A DNA stretch of 64,000 nucleotides from Hedera helix (GCA_947179155.2 OX359273.1:41872523-41936522), one strand, 5' to 3'. Positions 25,517 to 39,216 are shown, counted from the first letter of the stretch. A program made the numbers and translations. Notes: generated by a model from the sequence alone, not told the origin.

Positions 25517-28500
25517 TTATTCAGCATCTGAGATTTCATCTTCATCTTCCTCCAAAATGTAGACCAAGGCACGCTTTCTTGCTGCAAAAACGCAAGCCAC
25601 ACCTCTGGATGCTGATACAGTAAAGTTCACGACAATGATACCCTTTGTCAGGAAAAAGTGAAGTTTAATGATACCACAAACCATATCAATTTAAGAAAAG
25701 ATGATTAGTAGACTATTTCAAGGTCGTGATCCCTACTGATCAATTTCAATAATGATCAAATCAAGAAGAAACACTTGGCAAACCAAATAGAACATTTTCA
25801 GATCCCCGATATAGAGAAAGCCATTGTAGCACAGATGAATTTCTGAAGAACTTATGTGAAAGTGGGTTAAGGAATCCCAGAGCGCCTTTAATAAGTACTA
25901 GATGCAAATTTCTAGGAAAGTGTTGGAAATAAATAGGCACCTATAGGCTATAGTTATCCAACTTGTTTGTAGTTCAGTGAGATAAATTTGATTATAAACA
26001 ATCTTTAAGGCAAATCCTAAGCAAATTAAGATAGAAGGAATGGCAGTAATTGCATATGATATAATCCCAAGCAAGCATATCATTCTTGTACCTTAAAGAA
26101 AGAGCTTACCACTAACTGCCAGGGGAGCAACAATGGAGTGAGGAATACCCCGAACCTTTTCATTCTCCACTTGCAGGTGTACCATGGAGTCCTGAAGATA
26201 AAATCTCTGTAAGGTAATCACCTTTTATGATAATGTACAAAAAGGAGCTGCAGTAAGGAAGTACTTTCCAGGAGCCATATTAAATTGATAACAAACGTGC
26301 CAACTGTCAGACGGAGACAAGATAGACTAGCATTTGAAAATGGAGTGCATTTTAAACGTAAAATATATATTCTCCCAAGTTAAACCTTTTTGCTTCAAAG
26401 TTGTTATTTTATATACTTCAATATTTTGAGATGCAATATTTATAGTTATAAGTTTACAAACGAAAACACCTCTAAAGACATCATCAACGTGAGAAGAATT
26501 CGAGCATGCCAAAACTAGAAAGTCCATGGAAAATTTACAAAACACCTCTAAATACATCATTACGTGAGAAGAATTAGAGCACGCCAAAGCTACAAAGTCC
26601 ACGGAGAATTTACTCTATTGATATAAAAGTGGGAAAAAGCTTACCAAGTATATCGACAAGTTTATACCTTTAAGTCGTTCAATTTCCAACAATTCAGAGT
26701 AGAAGAGCTTGCAATAGATACAAATGGAAGATAATTTGCTTGAACAATCATCAAACAAGCATTTGCCGAGCTTTCAGAAGTGGTTGACATTTCATTTAAT
26801 AACAGAACTATTTGAGTTTCCTGTTTAAACAACAGTCGGTTACCATATCCTTCAAAAGTAGCAACTATAAAGCATTTTTACAGACTTCAAATTTACCTTA
26901 TAAAGAGACAGATCCACACAGTGATAGCCATCAGGAACACATAATAACACAGCTTCCAGGGAATTATATCCCTTCTCTACACTGTCCCGGTCATGGTCAT
27001 GCATAAACCCCCTTACTATGCCTATGCAATTTGGGAAAGCTGAGAATGACTCATCAGGTATTCTGAAAGAGATGTAGTCAATGACCCGTTCACATGTTTG
27101 ATATGTAGATATTGCATCCTACAGAGGGAAATAGCAAATAAAATGTAATCTAGTTGTGGAGAACACCATAATCTAGTTTGAACTCTGAAGCACCTACAAG
27201 GAAGGTGCGCTAAACTAAGCTTCCATCAGGCCCTGGACCTGGCTTACTCCTTCTAGTCTACCCTTGCAAGCAAGTCTGTGTGTTACCTATCTCAACAATT
27301 CATCATATATTCAAACCCCTTCCAGCGACAAAGCCAAAAGAGTCAACTATGGACAAATAACTTGATAAATGAATCCATTTAAACTCAGTTTTATTCTAAT
27401 CTATATTATAAAGAGGCCATGGGCTGCTTGGTGTAACCTTCCACAACTTTTTTCCCCCTCTTTTACCCCTATAATTTTAGTTATTATAGTACTATTTTGT
27501 TCTTTTTATATTAATTTTTTTATCTTTCTATAGAAGCATTCAATTTTTATAAGCTTCCTATTTTACCCCCACATAATTTATACACGCAACGCGTGTGTCA
27601 CCGGGTGCTAGTATATATATTAAACCATGTCAACTAAATCCCAACAAGGAAATATATTAGAGAGGGTAAATAACACAACTAACTAATGTAATTAACAATG
27701 AAAATGAAAAATATGTGCACTAAAATTTCTCCCTTAGAATAATTAAAATGTGATGCAGCTAGTAGAAAAGTTTGAATGGAAAAGGTCATGTGATGAATGA
27801 CAGGTACCTTGTAGTATGATATTGATGTTGGCACATTAGAGGACACCAACGTTGCCAAAGATGCATAAGGAAACAGTGGCAAAATATCCTTACAGAGTAT
27901 CTTTTTGGATATTGTAGTGAATGGCATCTGAAAAGCCTCCTTGAAACTGCAACAGAGAAGTCACGAGGAGTTAATACTTTAAAACCAATCAACAGTAGAT
28001 ACAATTGAGCTTTCAATAAGTTAAGTTTACCGATTCCTGCTTTCTAGGAAAATTCAGATTAAAATTGCTCTACCATGCTGAGACGACAAATTAACAATAT
28101 ATGGCAAATACACTGTTACATGTTGATAAATTACTAGTACCCATGTTGTTCAGACCACATTAACATCTCACTTATAATAAGAGAGACAAATTGATCATGA
28201 GACAATCAGCTGTGTAAGTAGATACAAAAATGGGAATGACGAAAGAAGCAGTACCAAGATTCCATTTGCTGAAATTCTTTTGCTAATGTTCTTTGCAAGT
28301 ATTCACAATCTGAAAACCCCCCAAAACACGTCAATCCTTTAACCCTTTCCAATGTTTCCCTGAAGAAATAAGCATCATAAAGTTACTTCAGATTTTTTTA
28401 AGTGACTACTTAGCGTCCATATATAGCAAAGATCAACTCTATACATTCTAGTAGAATGAAAGTAAAAATTCTGCCTCTCACTAATCAGGAGAGAGAGTTG

Positions 28501-31500
28501 AATGATATTCATGATATTACGAGCAGATGAACAATTAATTCTGTGACATCAAAGATTCCCCAGCACAATGAAATGCATTTTCCAAAATTTGTTTCTGCAA
28601 TGCCAATGTAAGTATGCTGAACTAAAGGAGAGATAAAGAGTAATAATATACTAAGAAGACTCAACCCAGTGTTTCCAATCAGTTGGGACTAGAAATTCTA
28701 TAATCATCCATTACTTCATATTATCTCTAAAGGTTTAGGGACATACTGTGATGTTAAGATACACTAGTTATGACAACACAAACATGTGCCTCAAAATATT
28801 CTAGACAACTTACTGTAACCTATGAGCCATGGTGCTGACATTAACTTTACCTATCTTGGTTCCTATTAATAATGTTAATCATGCTCTCCGGTAGCCTTAA
28901 AACATCTATCACTGTATAGAGCTGTATTAGTAACATGCTTCAATAATATGCAGCTTTATAAGACTTGCACTTGAAACTTGATTCCCTAGCTCCCTTAGTT
29001 GAAGAACATTTAATCTGGTCTCAATGGAAATTCAGGTTCTGTTAATTGGTGTGTAAGGATTATTGATAAAGAAAAACTAGCTGAAGTGAATATTGTGTTA
29101 ATGAATTATTATGCAAGCATGTCAATGATGATTTCATCGCCTGACACAAGTTCCCTGTTGCAGAAAAATACTTACAGGTCAACTTCAATGTTGCGATCTA
29201 CATCAGAGAAGTCCAGCAACTGCTTAATGGGATCTTGATCATACAGAAATTTCAAGAATATTATAACAAGTTCACTGCAAAAACCGAGAAGTAAATGAAC
29301 ATTGACAATTTCAAAAGCTTGCAATCACAGAATTTTTTTATGAAAGATTTACAAATGCCAAACCTACTGAACGGTAGAAGTTGATCACTTGGTTCAGACA
29401 TCAATATCTTCACAGACTTCAAGAGCCAGCTGAAGAAATTTGAGAACTGCAAGAAAGATCAAGAAATTAAAGACAAACCCAGGAGGAGTTATATCCAAAG
29501 GCATACACAACCATTTATATATATTTGACCAAAACTTCATTCCAAACCATTCTTAGGAATACTACAGCTGCATTCAGTTATACAGTGGCTGAATAAAAAT
29601 TTCAGCTACATGCATTTGATTAGTTAAATTTCTAACAGAAGCTCAGAAAAAAAAAAACAGGGAATTAAATAACAAGGGAAATTATGTTTCTGGAAAGAAT
29701 GAAAACACTACCGTTAGCAAAGGTGTTGGGGATTTTGGAAATCCCAGTTTCACCTGTCAGCCTAGTCATTCAAACAATAAGAGTCTAGACTCTAGAGTTT
29801 TTGAAACAATATTTAATTGACTCCATAATAAAAAATGTGTTCAAATGAATTTCTGGTATACACACATGGATTTATTAATATTGAACCATCAAATGGCATT
29901 CGTGAAATGTCGAATGACAAAATAAAAGCATTTCCACTTCAACAGCAATTAGTTTCAACACTCAAAAGTACAATGGTGTTTACATTTCTTCGAGTACAGT
30001 TGTTTAATAAGCAGATATTAACAGCAAATACCGACAGAAAAGCAACACAATCTTCACAGTACTTTTTATACCAACACAGCAACAATAAGCAGACTAAACA
30101 TATATAAGATGGAGGACAATCGATAATGTGAACTATGATTTTCACAAGAAATGAAAAACCATAGTCGTTGTTGGTTTTGGGGGGGGGGGGGGGGGGGGGG
30201 GTTACTCTAAGAGGATTATAACTCCTACCCAAAAGAAGGGAATAATAGGAAAAATATATAGCAAAAGAGCATACCTGCTGCACTGCAGAGGAAAAAACAC
30301 TCATAAACCGTTCGACTTGTACGAGAAAGGTACCAGCTTTTTCTGTTGCATTATCAATTAACGCCTTATCCAAGCCAATACCCTGATAACGTGCACGCCA
30401 TTTTGAGAGGCCTCTGAGCTCTCCCATTCTAAATGCAATAATTTCTGCAGCAGGCTGGAATTCAGAGATATTAAACTTCTGACAGTGTCGCTAAAAACAA
30501 AAGCAATAAACTCATGGGAACACAAACAGATATAAGTTGCAAGTTTTAGTAGGAGGAATACACTAATAACTATTCAAGAGGTGAAAAATAATAAACAGTA
30601 CTGAAAAGTGAATAAGCCTGTATTCATCACTAAGACAAACAAATTTTATATTCCATTAATTTCGCCAGCTTCAACACTTAAGATGAAGAACTTCGATTTA
30701 CTTTAGCATCTTTTCCTTATAATATTTGTTTCATACAAGATCTCATCTGGTTCAAAGATGGCTATTCACTACAATCTATATTTTAGCAATAACATTTAAA
30801 TCTTCTCAAATAAAATCATAATAAAGACTTGGACCCAACTATATATCATGTCACTACTGAAGTATATATGCAGTGATGTAAGGCTCAACAAATATAAGCA
30901 TTTCAAACATATAGTTCCAATGATCCCTGGTTGATTGGAAACAATCAAAATTTACAACTGAAAACAATATATAGTTCCACAAAACTAATGATTGTTCCAT
31001 TGAATGGCATGCTTTGTGTGATAATTCCATTCACTTATACCAGATAATTTAGGTTTATTATCTGACATGATAATAGGTTCCCATTATTCTTCATTTGTTG
31101 GGTCTGCACATTAACTTGAGAAAAAAAATTTCCACTCTGTGATTCTGTGAACCATTCTGTTTACTCCTAATGAACAAGGCACAAACATAAAACAACTGCA
31201 ACAAGGTAATGTCAAAATGAAGTACACACAAAGATTAATAATTAAAATTGAAGTAAATAAATTATCCTTAAAGTGCATAATAAGCACCATTAGTGAGGAA
31301 ATGCAGATGAACTAGTGGTCATTTGTCACAGTTTCATAATGATTTTAGGGAAGCCTTGAGCTTACTGATGTAGGCATGTGATAGAGCTACTAATTAATCT
31401 AATAGTTGTATAAGAAATGCCCAAGAAAGTGTATTCGAAACATATTACATGTAACTGCAGATAGAACATGATAGAGCACCTGTAAATGATCGAGAACAAT

Positions 31501-34500
31501 AAGCTGAAGCTCTTTTCCAGTGTTACAAACCACCTTTGCCACCCGCTTGAGACCCTAATCAAAATAAACTGATAAGAGTCATACCTATTATCTCACTTTC
31601 ATTCAATAATTTAAATGACTCACAAAAAGGAGAATATACCGCTTCACCAAGAGAATTAACTAGAAATTGATGAACTGGTGGACTTGTCCTAGCACCACCA
31701 AGAAGGCTTAGAAACTCCTCTTGGGGAGTTGAATCGAGTCCTACACACAAATGGTTAGCAAATATGAACAGATAAGAAAGCTCACTAAAACAAGTAAATT
31801 ATTGTGATCTGTTTAGCATTTACCATGGTCAACAATCAGAGTAGATAGAGAATCAAATTTCTCATGAAATGTACGCATGGCGTCAGACCATTGCTTACAC
31901 ATGACAGATAGTGATGACCTGATGACTTCAGTTAAATCCTCAATGTTGGAAGCTTGTTGGGCTACCTGGTGAAGCTCATTTTTCCTGCAGTTGCAAGGTA
32001 GGCAAAAAGTAAATAAGTTTGGTGTCAACTAAACAATTGGTGACTATAGTAACTACAAGCCTCAAATTTTGGATGGTACTATAAAAATCAATTTAATCAC
32101 CTTGAAAAGTCATATCATTATCATTAGTGTGCTTGTTTCATGCCAATAAAGCTATGATATACAAAATGGAAATGTCAACCATAGTTCTTAAATACTCCCT
32201 CCGTTCCGAATTATTTGATCATTGTTACTTTTGAAAGTCAATTTGAGACATTTTCAAACTAAAAATTGAGATGACTCATTAAAAATTATGAAACAATAAA
32301 ATTTACAATGAGCAATACTTTTTAGATAGTTTACAATATTCATCATTGTATCGATTAAAATTTTAAAAAATCTATGTTAATTTTGAGTTTAAAAATCTCT
32401 TAAATTGACTTTTAAAAGTCAACAATGATTAAAAAATATGGAACGGAGTGAGTACATTACAAGCTGAAAACAACATAATACTATAAACTAATATCAAACA
32501 AGTTTAGTAGCACAATCATTCGCATCATAAAAGACCAAGATTGAAATTTGATGACAAAAAACTAGAACTATATTATTAAAAGGGACATATTGGAATGAAA
32601 CATTCTGTAAGTAGTCACATGATTAAAAGAGGAAGAGAACAACATTTTTCATTATTGATGAGTAACAAGAGGAAACCAACATAAAGTCATCTACGAGAAC
32701 ACACCCATATTCAGAGACAGAGCATAACACCTTTTAAAAAGAACCCTCTAACAAACTTAAAAGAAAGATTTACTAGAAAGGGAATGCAGGCAGGTTGATC
32801 ATCAAACCGAGGTCACACCTATTAACGGATCTCACCAGAGCTTGACTGCTGTTTCACAAAGTAATTAACTTCAGTGTATGAGAATGGAACTTTATAAATG
32901 GTTACAGTCTCTTGTTCTATTTTTTTAGCGATCCTGCATGACAACCATTAATGCTCCCTCCATTCTCCTCAGAAGGTGAGATCAATTGTTATCATTTTTT
33001 CAATATAATACCAACTGAAAGATTTCACTTAATAGCATTTTTGATTTCGTGTCTCCTTGATTGTAGTTCGACCTTAACCAGAATAAGTGTATGAAATTAT
33101 ATGTTCCCGCTGAATAATAGATGTTTTCAATCATAGTGTCTTAAAGACTACAATAAATTTAGTCATGATAACTTCATCAGTTTACTAAAAAGTTAAACAA
33201 GCCATAAGAACAGAAGGATCTATCAGAAATTCAAATCTCTGCAGTTCGTATTACCTCTTCCAAAATATTGAGGTGTCAAGCATTAAGCAATGCAACCCAG
33301 CTAAATCATGTTCAGGCATTCTTCGGTCGCTTGGTCCAACTGTATCATGAAGGAGTTTCCCTGAGCACATGACTATCAGATGACAAAGATCTGTTGATAA
33401 AGCCACCTAGGAACAAGTGCCACCCACACATTACTGGCATCAGATTACTCTTGAACAATGCAGCAAGAACTATAAAATAATGCAGTAGGAGAAATCAAAT
33501 TTCTTATCATTGTAATATTATACAACTTCTTCTTTCATATGCCTGTCTTCCAACTTCTAGATTATGTCTTTATCCATATAATGGATAAATTACACAGCAT
33601 CATCTCTTCTAATTTTGTTGAGGATAATGTTACGAAAAATAGAAGTTAAAAGAAGAAATGATCAAAGCTTTATTCTGCCAGTAACTTTATTTTGAAAATA
33701 ATTAAAAAATCTGGGTATAAATTTCATTTAAACAAACCAAAAAGAGGAAAATCACAAATATACATGAAAATGAGTAAGAGGGACATCTCAAGTCTCAACA
33801 GTTTGGAACCCAATCAATTACTCACAATTATAATTCATCATTTTCCATAGACTGGTATATCCAAAAAGACAAAGTATCACTTTCTTAGAAAGTTCCCAAT
33901 TTCCAAAAATCCATATTCCAAAATCAAAGAGAAATTCTGCACACCTAAGAACCTTCTCTGAAAAAATCCATATGCACTTCTCATTTTTGCGAATTTCTTT
34001 CCGTAGAACAATATAATAGACCTTTAAATCCTTCATAGAAATTACCATGCAGTTGGGGACTAGAGTACATATTATCTGAAGAGTTTTCATCTCATTTAGG
34101 AATTATATTGAGAAAGAAAAGATTAAAAGAGAACTATGCAAAACTATTCCAAAATTTACTGAAGAAATGTTCTTAAGAAGAAACTAATTTTGTTATCATC
34201 TAGATTTGAATAGAGTAAAACATATTAGTGTTTGGAGCCTCGAAATGAATTTCTGGCAACTGCAATGTTTCATAGCATCTACATATAACTCTTGTTAGTG
34301 ATGCATGCTCTTTCTAGTTTTGCAACTACTTCAGCAACGTTACACTCCTTTAGAGGATTGCCGTATACATAAATTGTATAAAGTTATACTCACATATAGT
34401 TTATGAATATATACAAAAGACATAACATAAAATTAAATCATTAATGGCTCTGTAATTGGCAATTCAATAGTTGTTAGCATTATATAGTTATACAAAGCAG

Positions 34501-34695
34501 TACATACATAGAATCATCAACATAAAAGTGAACGTACCTTACAAATAGAAGCATCAAAAAGTCGGTAAGCAACATGGTTGTCCATAAGTGGACAGCAAAC
34601 AGATATATTGTGAATATTCTGGTGCATAATGTCATAGAAGTAATCCACATACAAAAAGAAACATATAAGACGACGATGAACAAAAAGGTCAAATA

Positions 34696-34751
<56 letters not shown>

Positions 34752-37700
34752 AAAAGGTTAATATGTATATTTAATTAGTTACCAGTTCATGATAATTAAC
34801 TTACTGTTTTTCCTATTGGAAATATGCCAAATATACTAAAGCAGATGATGCCATCTTTGTCCCCACTGCATAGGATGTTAAATCGTTGGTGTGAAGAATT
34901 CAATAGCTCTCGCAATGAATCTTCACCATCATCCATAAATCCAGTATCCCCAGGCACGAGTCCAGGCATCCTAGGCACTCTTGGAGGAGGAGGAAAGAAA
35001 CGTGAAGTGCGATCTTCATAAGTCAAAATGCTACCACAGCCATCCTGAATTCATAGGGAGAGAGAATTACCAAATTACAAGAGAGAACAAAGAAAATAAT
35101 ATAGCTCTTCCAATTACTAGGAAGATGTATACTAATTACTAAGCAATCATACATTTGGCATCTGATAGGAAAAAAGAAGAAGCGCCGAGGTCTAAAAACA
35201 TCTCTACACAAATGTTAAATATATGGAACTTTTCAAGCAACAACTTCATGCATAGAAACTGTCTAACTCAAGTTAGTCCTCTAAACATGTATGCCCAAGT
35301 GTTGGAAATCTTATAAGGTCACATCCTCATAGGCAGAAGTATACTTATCACACCACTTTTTAAGAGGTCAACTGATCGTGGAAACAATTAAAAAGACCTA
35401 CAAATCCAAAATTCATTTGAATCCCATTGACCCAGTCAGTTCTCACTTAACCAAGAGTGCTAGGATTAGTTGACCAAGTACCAACAAACTTTTGGCATAA
35501 ATATTCTTCAAATAAATTCATCAATTTCACAATGTCACATGGCCTATGAGAAACATATGAAATAAAAGTGGTTACAGAAATCCATACTGCAATATGTTGT
35601 CCATCTTCCTCCCAGTTGAGACACACAACAGCAGCTGCGTGGGACTTCATGTTTTGTAACAGCTTTCCATTCTGCTTTCCATAATCATACATTGAAAAGA
35701 GTGGGAATAAAGATTAAAGGATAAGAACCCGTGCAGGGCGATAAGTTTGCCATATATTTCATATCCATAGGTAAAGTACAACAAAGATAAAAGGAAAAAG
35801 ATTCTGACATGTAAGCAATAACTTTAAAAATTTTGCTCTGCTCTGTCAAGTAGACTCTGTGATGGCTGAATTGCATATCATCTAAACGGCTAAGTCATGA
35901 CTGAAGGTGGGAAATTGGTAAAGCCATTTGGATTCATAAAATTGCGGATTAGTCCTAGATGCAGCAGGATGGGGGGAAAGGATTATGTAGTTGATTCCAA
36001 GTAGTTGTGACAACTTTGTTGAATTGAGTTCAGTTACAACGTTATGCAATCAACTATTTTGTACAGATCATGATTTTCGTGCTATGCCCTGGACATAATT
36101 GGACTTACATCTAAATCATGTACATAATCATAATGATTAATCGACATAATATTCTGATTCATCTTCTTTATTTGGATGTACGTGTAGTAGCTATAAGTTG
36201 CTGAAAAGAGTAAAAGGTAGTTTGATGTTATTTTGTTTACATTGACTCAAATTGGGTTCCTGAATTAGTTCCAGATCAATAATACATTAGAAACCATACA
36301 TATTAATCAAAAAGCATGTTGAAACTCTTTAAGCCAACTCACTTCAACGTCGTGTAATGAAATTGTCCCATCTTCAAGCCCAGCAGCTATTGCTTTACCA
36401 TCAGGACGCCAACATAAAGACGTTATGCACTTTCCTAGACAACATTCAGGATAACTCATCAACCTATATTCAGTAAATACTTCACTTGTTGCACTTCTGC
36501 AATTGTATATTTAAGAGTGGATAAATGACATTCAAGTATTTAACTTTTTGAACAAGAATATGATCAATTTTAATCAGTTTAGCTCCCATTTATGTTAGTA
36601 GGGTTAATATATGTTTTGGTTACTGTACTAGGAGTAGATTTTCATTGTGGTTACCTACTCTTTTTTTGTTACAAACGCATTACTATACTAAAAAAATATT
36701 TCAATTGAGTAATTCTGAAAAATTCCGTCTAATTAATTTAACAATTTGTCTAGGTGGCTAACTTTGTCACATGTACGATGACATTTGGCATGTGGGGCAC
36801 ACCACCACCTCCCTCAAAATTTCCAAATCAGCAAGGTCATCATTCTGTTTCTTCTTCCAACCAATTTTTTCTCCCTAAATTGTTTTCTCTCTCCAAAATC
36901 AATCAAAATCCATAAATCTTCTCCAAAATCAATCTTCAAGTAATACTAATTCATAGAGTATTTTCCTAAATCCTGAACCTCCTTTCTTTCTCATATTAAA
37001 AAGAAAATAAAAGCCCCAACCAAGCTCTGAGAGTCACACCATTGAGAAACCTCCATGACTGCTGTATATATATATATATATATATACTGAGAGAATAATT
37101 TTAGATTTAGAATTTTAGATTGGAGATGGTGGGATTTTGAAAGTCGATGGCACCACCAGATTTTTAGAACTCACAAGTGGATTGCTAAGCACACTAGATC
37201 TAGAATTTTAGATTGGAGATGATGGGATTTTGAAAGTCGATAGTGCCATGATTTGTAAGCTCAATGGATCTAGAATTTTAGATCAAAGATAGCAAGATTT
37301 TGAAGTCAGTGGTGTGCTGAGATGAAAATACAAATTATGACTTTGAATTTGGTGATAGGATGAGTTTGTTGGTAGCGGCTGTGCGGTGGTAGATGAGTGG
37401 CGAGTGTTGATGGTGACTGGTGGTGGGTGGGTGATGGTGGTGAGACTGGGGTAGGAGATGGTGGTGATGAGTTTGGGGTTTTTGTTTTTGAAAATTTCTA
37501 GAATAGAGCTGATTCAATGAGTTGTTGTTTTTTTCCTTTACATTGCTTACTCAATTCCTCAAATGGACATTGTTCTCAATAAATTTTGGTTTAATCTGGT
37601 TGTTGTTGTTAATGGAGGAAGGAAATAGGAGAGAGAAAAAGGATTAGGGTTATGTTTTAAATTTAGGAAGAAGATGACTGGTAAATGTCTATATTACCCC

Positions 37701-39040
37701 TCATTAATTTTATTAAGATTAAAGGATCAACGTAAGTTAGGTCCTACATGCCACATAAGTAACACCTGTCAACCGTTATAGTCTACTCAGCAATTTCCGT
37801 CACTTTTTTTTATGGAATTTTAACAAATGGCCATTTTGTAAATTTTTATGACTATAGTAATGCGTTTGTAACAAAAAAAGAATCGGTAACCACAATGAAA
37901 ATCGACCCCTACTAAAGTAACCAAAACATATATTAACCCTATGTTAGTATTACCAAATCAATGATTTTTGCGCACTTCAACAAAGGCAGACTGTTATCAT
38001 ATTTACTGTCCAGCATTGTAAAGGACCTGAAAGGTAGTTTAAATAAAAGATTGAAAGAAAATCTATCTGACTCTCACAGATCCCCACAATTTTAAGGCAG
38101 TAAGAATTTCCTTCAATTTTTACAAAATTTAAGGTAGGGTCCAAGCACTTTGCATAAGTCTCACTGCCAACTAGTTAAACTGCAGAATATAATGAAAACC
38201 CTTGATACAACCAAGAAAATTCTGACTGTCTGACAGGTAGGATAGTAGATCTAGAATAAAGCTGAGGAAAAAGCAAGTAAGCAACAACCCCTTAGATGCC
38301 TTTGTCAAATGCAAGAACAAACACACCAAAATTACCAGCAATTATCACCCTCATTTTTTATGACCTTAGAGTATACACTAAAAAGTGGTAGAAATCCAGT
38401 GATTTAGTACTTAATGTTCTCGAAAAATGACTTGCAAGAAACATGCAACCTAATTTATCAATAACTTACTTAAAGATTCCCTTCTTTACTTATTATATTG
38501 GTTGGGTTAGAACCAACTTCTCAAACAGTAAATTCATCAAACATCTTGAACACAACTTCCCAAATGCTTCAGTACTAACATGAAATTCAGTTCAGTTCAC
38601 TTAGCTTCAAACGCAAATCCAGTAACAAAAAAACAGAATCATATGAGCCCCACCCATCAAATTCAGTGCACTGGCATAATTTAACACATTCATTGCCAGT
38701 TCATTTATCGTGCACAAATGCAATAAGCAATAGCTATATCTATAAAGAGAGTGAAAGAGAGACCTGGAGAGATAGTCCATAGTCGCTGCCAATTGAAGCG
38801 ATGAAGGAGAATCTTGGAGTCCTCTGTAACCATGGCCAGCAAATCTTTCTCTGGGTTCCATTCAGCTATTTTAATCTGCCAAAATCGCAGAATATGATGA
38901 TAAATATGCGGAAAAAAATAAAATTAAGTAGAAAAATGTCTATACATACACTATATATATATATATAGTACCTGAGAGGCGATTGGTTTGTCGAATTGAA
39001 GCTGAAATGGAACCACTCTTTGAGCTTCATCTGTTTCCAT
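25517..39040 (-). CDS. APC4: Anaphase-promoting complex subunit 4
   Basis: Nineteen minus-strand exons: 39040-38972, 38875-38764, 36434-36343, 35671-35588, 35044-34805, 34618-34538, 33406-33255, 31984-31824, 31740-31640, 31554-31480, 30490-30275, 29446-29364, 29274-29176, 28359-28255, 27946-27808, 27118-26897, 26820-26668, 26191-26110 and 25611-25517. Total 2361 nt, 786 aa, in phase throughout with GT-AG sites. It starts [20 protein letters not shown]-terminal WD40 blades contain [40 protein letters not shown] and [12 protein letters not shown]. The APC4 middle domain contains [25 protein letters not shown] and [15 protein letters not shown]. The acidic C terminus ends [11 protein letters not shown]. 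Known role: platform subunit of the APC/C ubiquitin ligase that drives mitotic exit; essential in female gametophyte and embryo. The gene is stretched to 13.5 kb by transposons in at least three introns; coding sequence looks intact. Confidence 0.97.
26462..26612. repeat. Two-copy tandem duplication (about 75 bp unit) in APC4 intron 17
   Basis: Copy 1 runs from AAAACACCTCTAAAGACATC and copy 2 from AAAACACCTCTAAATACATC. Both continue GTGAGAAGAATT, GAGCA-GCCAAA, AAAGTCCA-GGA-AATTTAC. A few substitutions and a small indel separate the copies. Confidence 0.85.
27400..27611 (+). mobile_element. Non-autonomous mini-Helitron in APC4 intron 15
   Basis: The left end TCTATATTATAAAGAGGCCA has the 5'-TC start common in plant Helitrons. 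The right end carries a perfect 6-bp hairpin ACACGC-AAC-GCGTGT (27582-27596) followed 11 bases later by CTAG (27608-27611). The element sits between A and T, the standard Helitron insertion site, and has no inverted repeats or target duplication. It is 212 bp and non-coding. Known: Helitrons are rolling-circle transposons with TC...hairpin...CTRR termini. Confidence 0.75.
30179..30201 (+). repeat. 23-nt poly(G) tract in APC4 intron 11
   Basis: An uninterrupted G run on the plus strand; in the APC4 pre-mRNA it is a C run, about 70 bases downstream of the exon 11 donor at 30275. Length should be treated with caution. Confidence 0.85.
32195..32452. mobile_element. Stowaway MITE in APC4 intron 7
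   Basis: The ends are CTCCCTCCGTTCCGAATTAT on the left and ATATGGAACGGAGTGAG on the right. TA dinucleotides flank both sides (32193-32194 and 32453-32454). Sub-terminal inverted words ATCATTGTTACTTTTGAAAG and CTTTTAAAAGTCAACAATGA pair with each other. It is 258 bp and non-coding. CTCCCTCCGTTCC is the classic terminus of plant Stowaway (Tc1/mariner-derived) elements. Confidence 0.9.
34698..34748. repeat. TA microsatellite in APC4 intron 5
   Basis: About 50 bp of TA dinucleotides, inside the short intron between APC4 exons 5 and 6. Confidence 0.95.
36601..37939. mobile_element. Mutator-like element (1.34 kb, non-autonomous) in APC4 intron 2
   Basis: The left end GGGTTAATATATGTTTTGGT is matched by the complement of the right end. 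The arms stay about 85-90% complementary for roughly 90 bp (GTTACTGTACTAGGAGTAGA against GTTACTTTAGTAGGGGTCGA, then ATTTTCATTGTGGTTACC, TTTTTTTGTTACAAACGCAT). A perfect 10-bp direct repeat TATGTTAGTA flanks it (36591-36600 and 37940-37949). The interior has a TA run (37065-37086), a partly repeated block (TAGAATTTTAGATTGGAGAT at about 37110-37290) and a His-rich low-complexity frame on the minus strand (37335-37517), but no transposase. TIR length and 10-bp duplication fit a MULE. Confidence 0.88.
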
Positions 39041-39216
39041 CCCTTTTCTCTCTCTGCCTGTGATTTTGGGAAAGTGAGAATGTCTGTATGAAAATTAGGG
39101 CGGGAGTTTTGTTTAATATTGATCAGCAAATGACATATATGCCCCGGAAGGAATCCAAATTCCCAAATGCAGAAGAGCTTAAAACCCTTTAATTCTTCCA
39201 AATTAAACCGACTGAT
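39041..39216. promoter_or_regulatory. Short bidirectional promoter between APC4 and the POP4 remnant
   Basis: Only 176 bp separate the APC4 ATG (minus, 39040) from the ATG of the POP4-like remnant (plus, 39217). Any promoter for both must therefore be shared and both leaders are short, unless one transcript starts inside the other. No clear TATA box was seen in either direction. Confidence 0.55.

Noticed and set aside
29939..30427. 162-aa minus-strand frame
   Set aside because: Only its first part is coding (APC4 exon 11, 30490-30275). The rest is intron, with the poly(Pro) coming from the G run.
37335..37517. His/Pro-rich 60-aa frame
   Set aside because: Low-complexity sequence inside the Mutator-like element; not a transposase or known protein.
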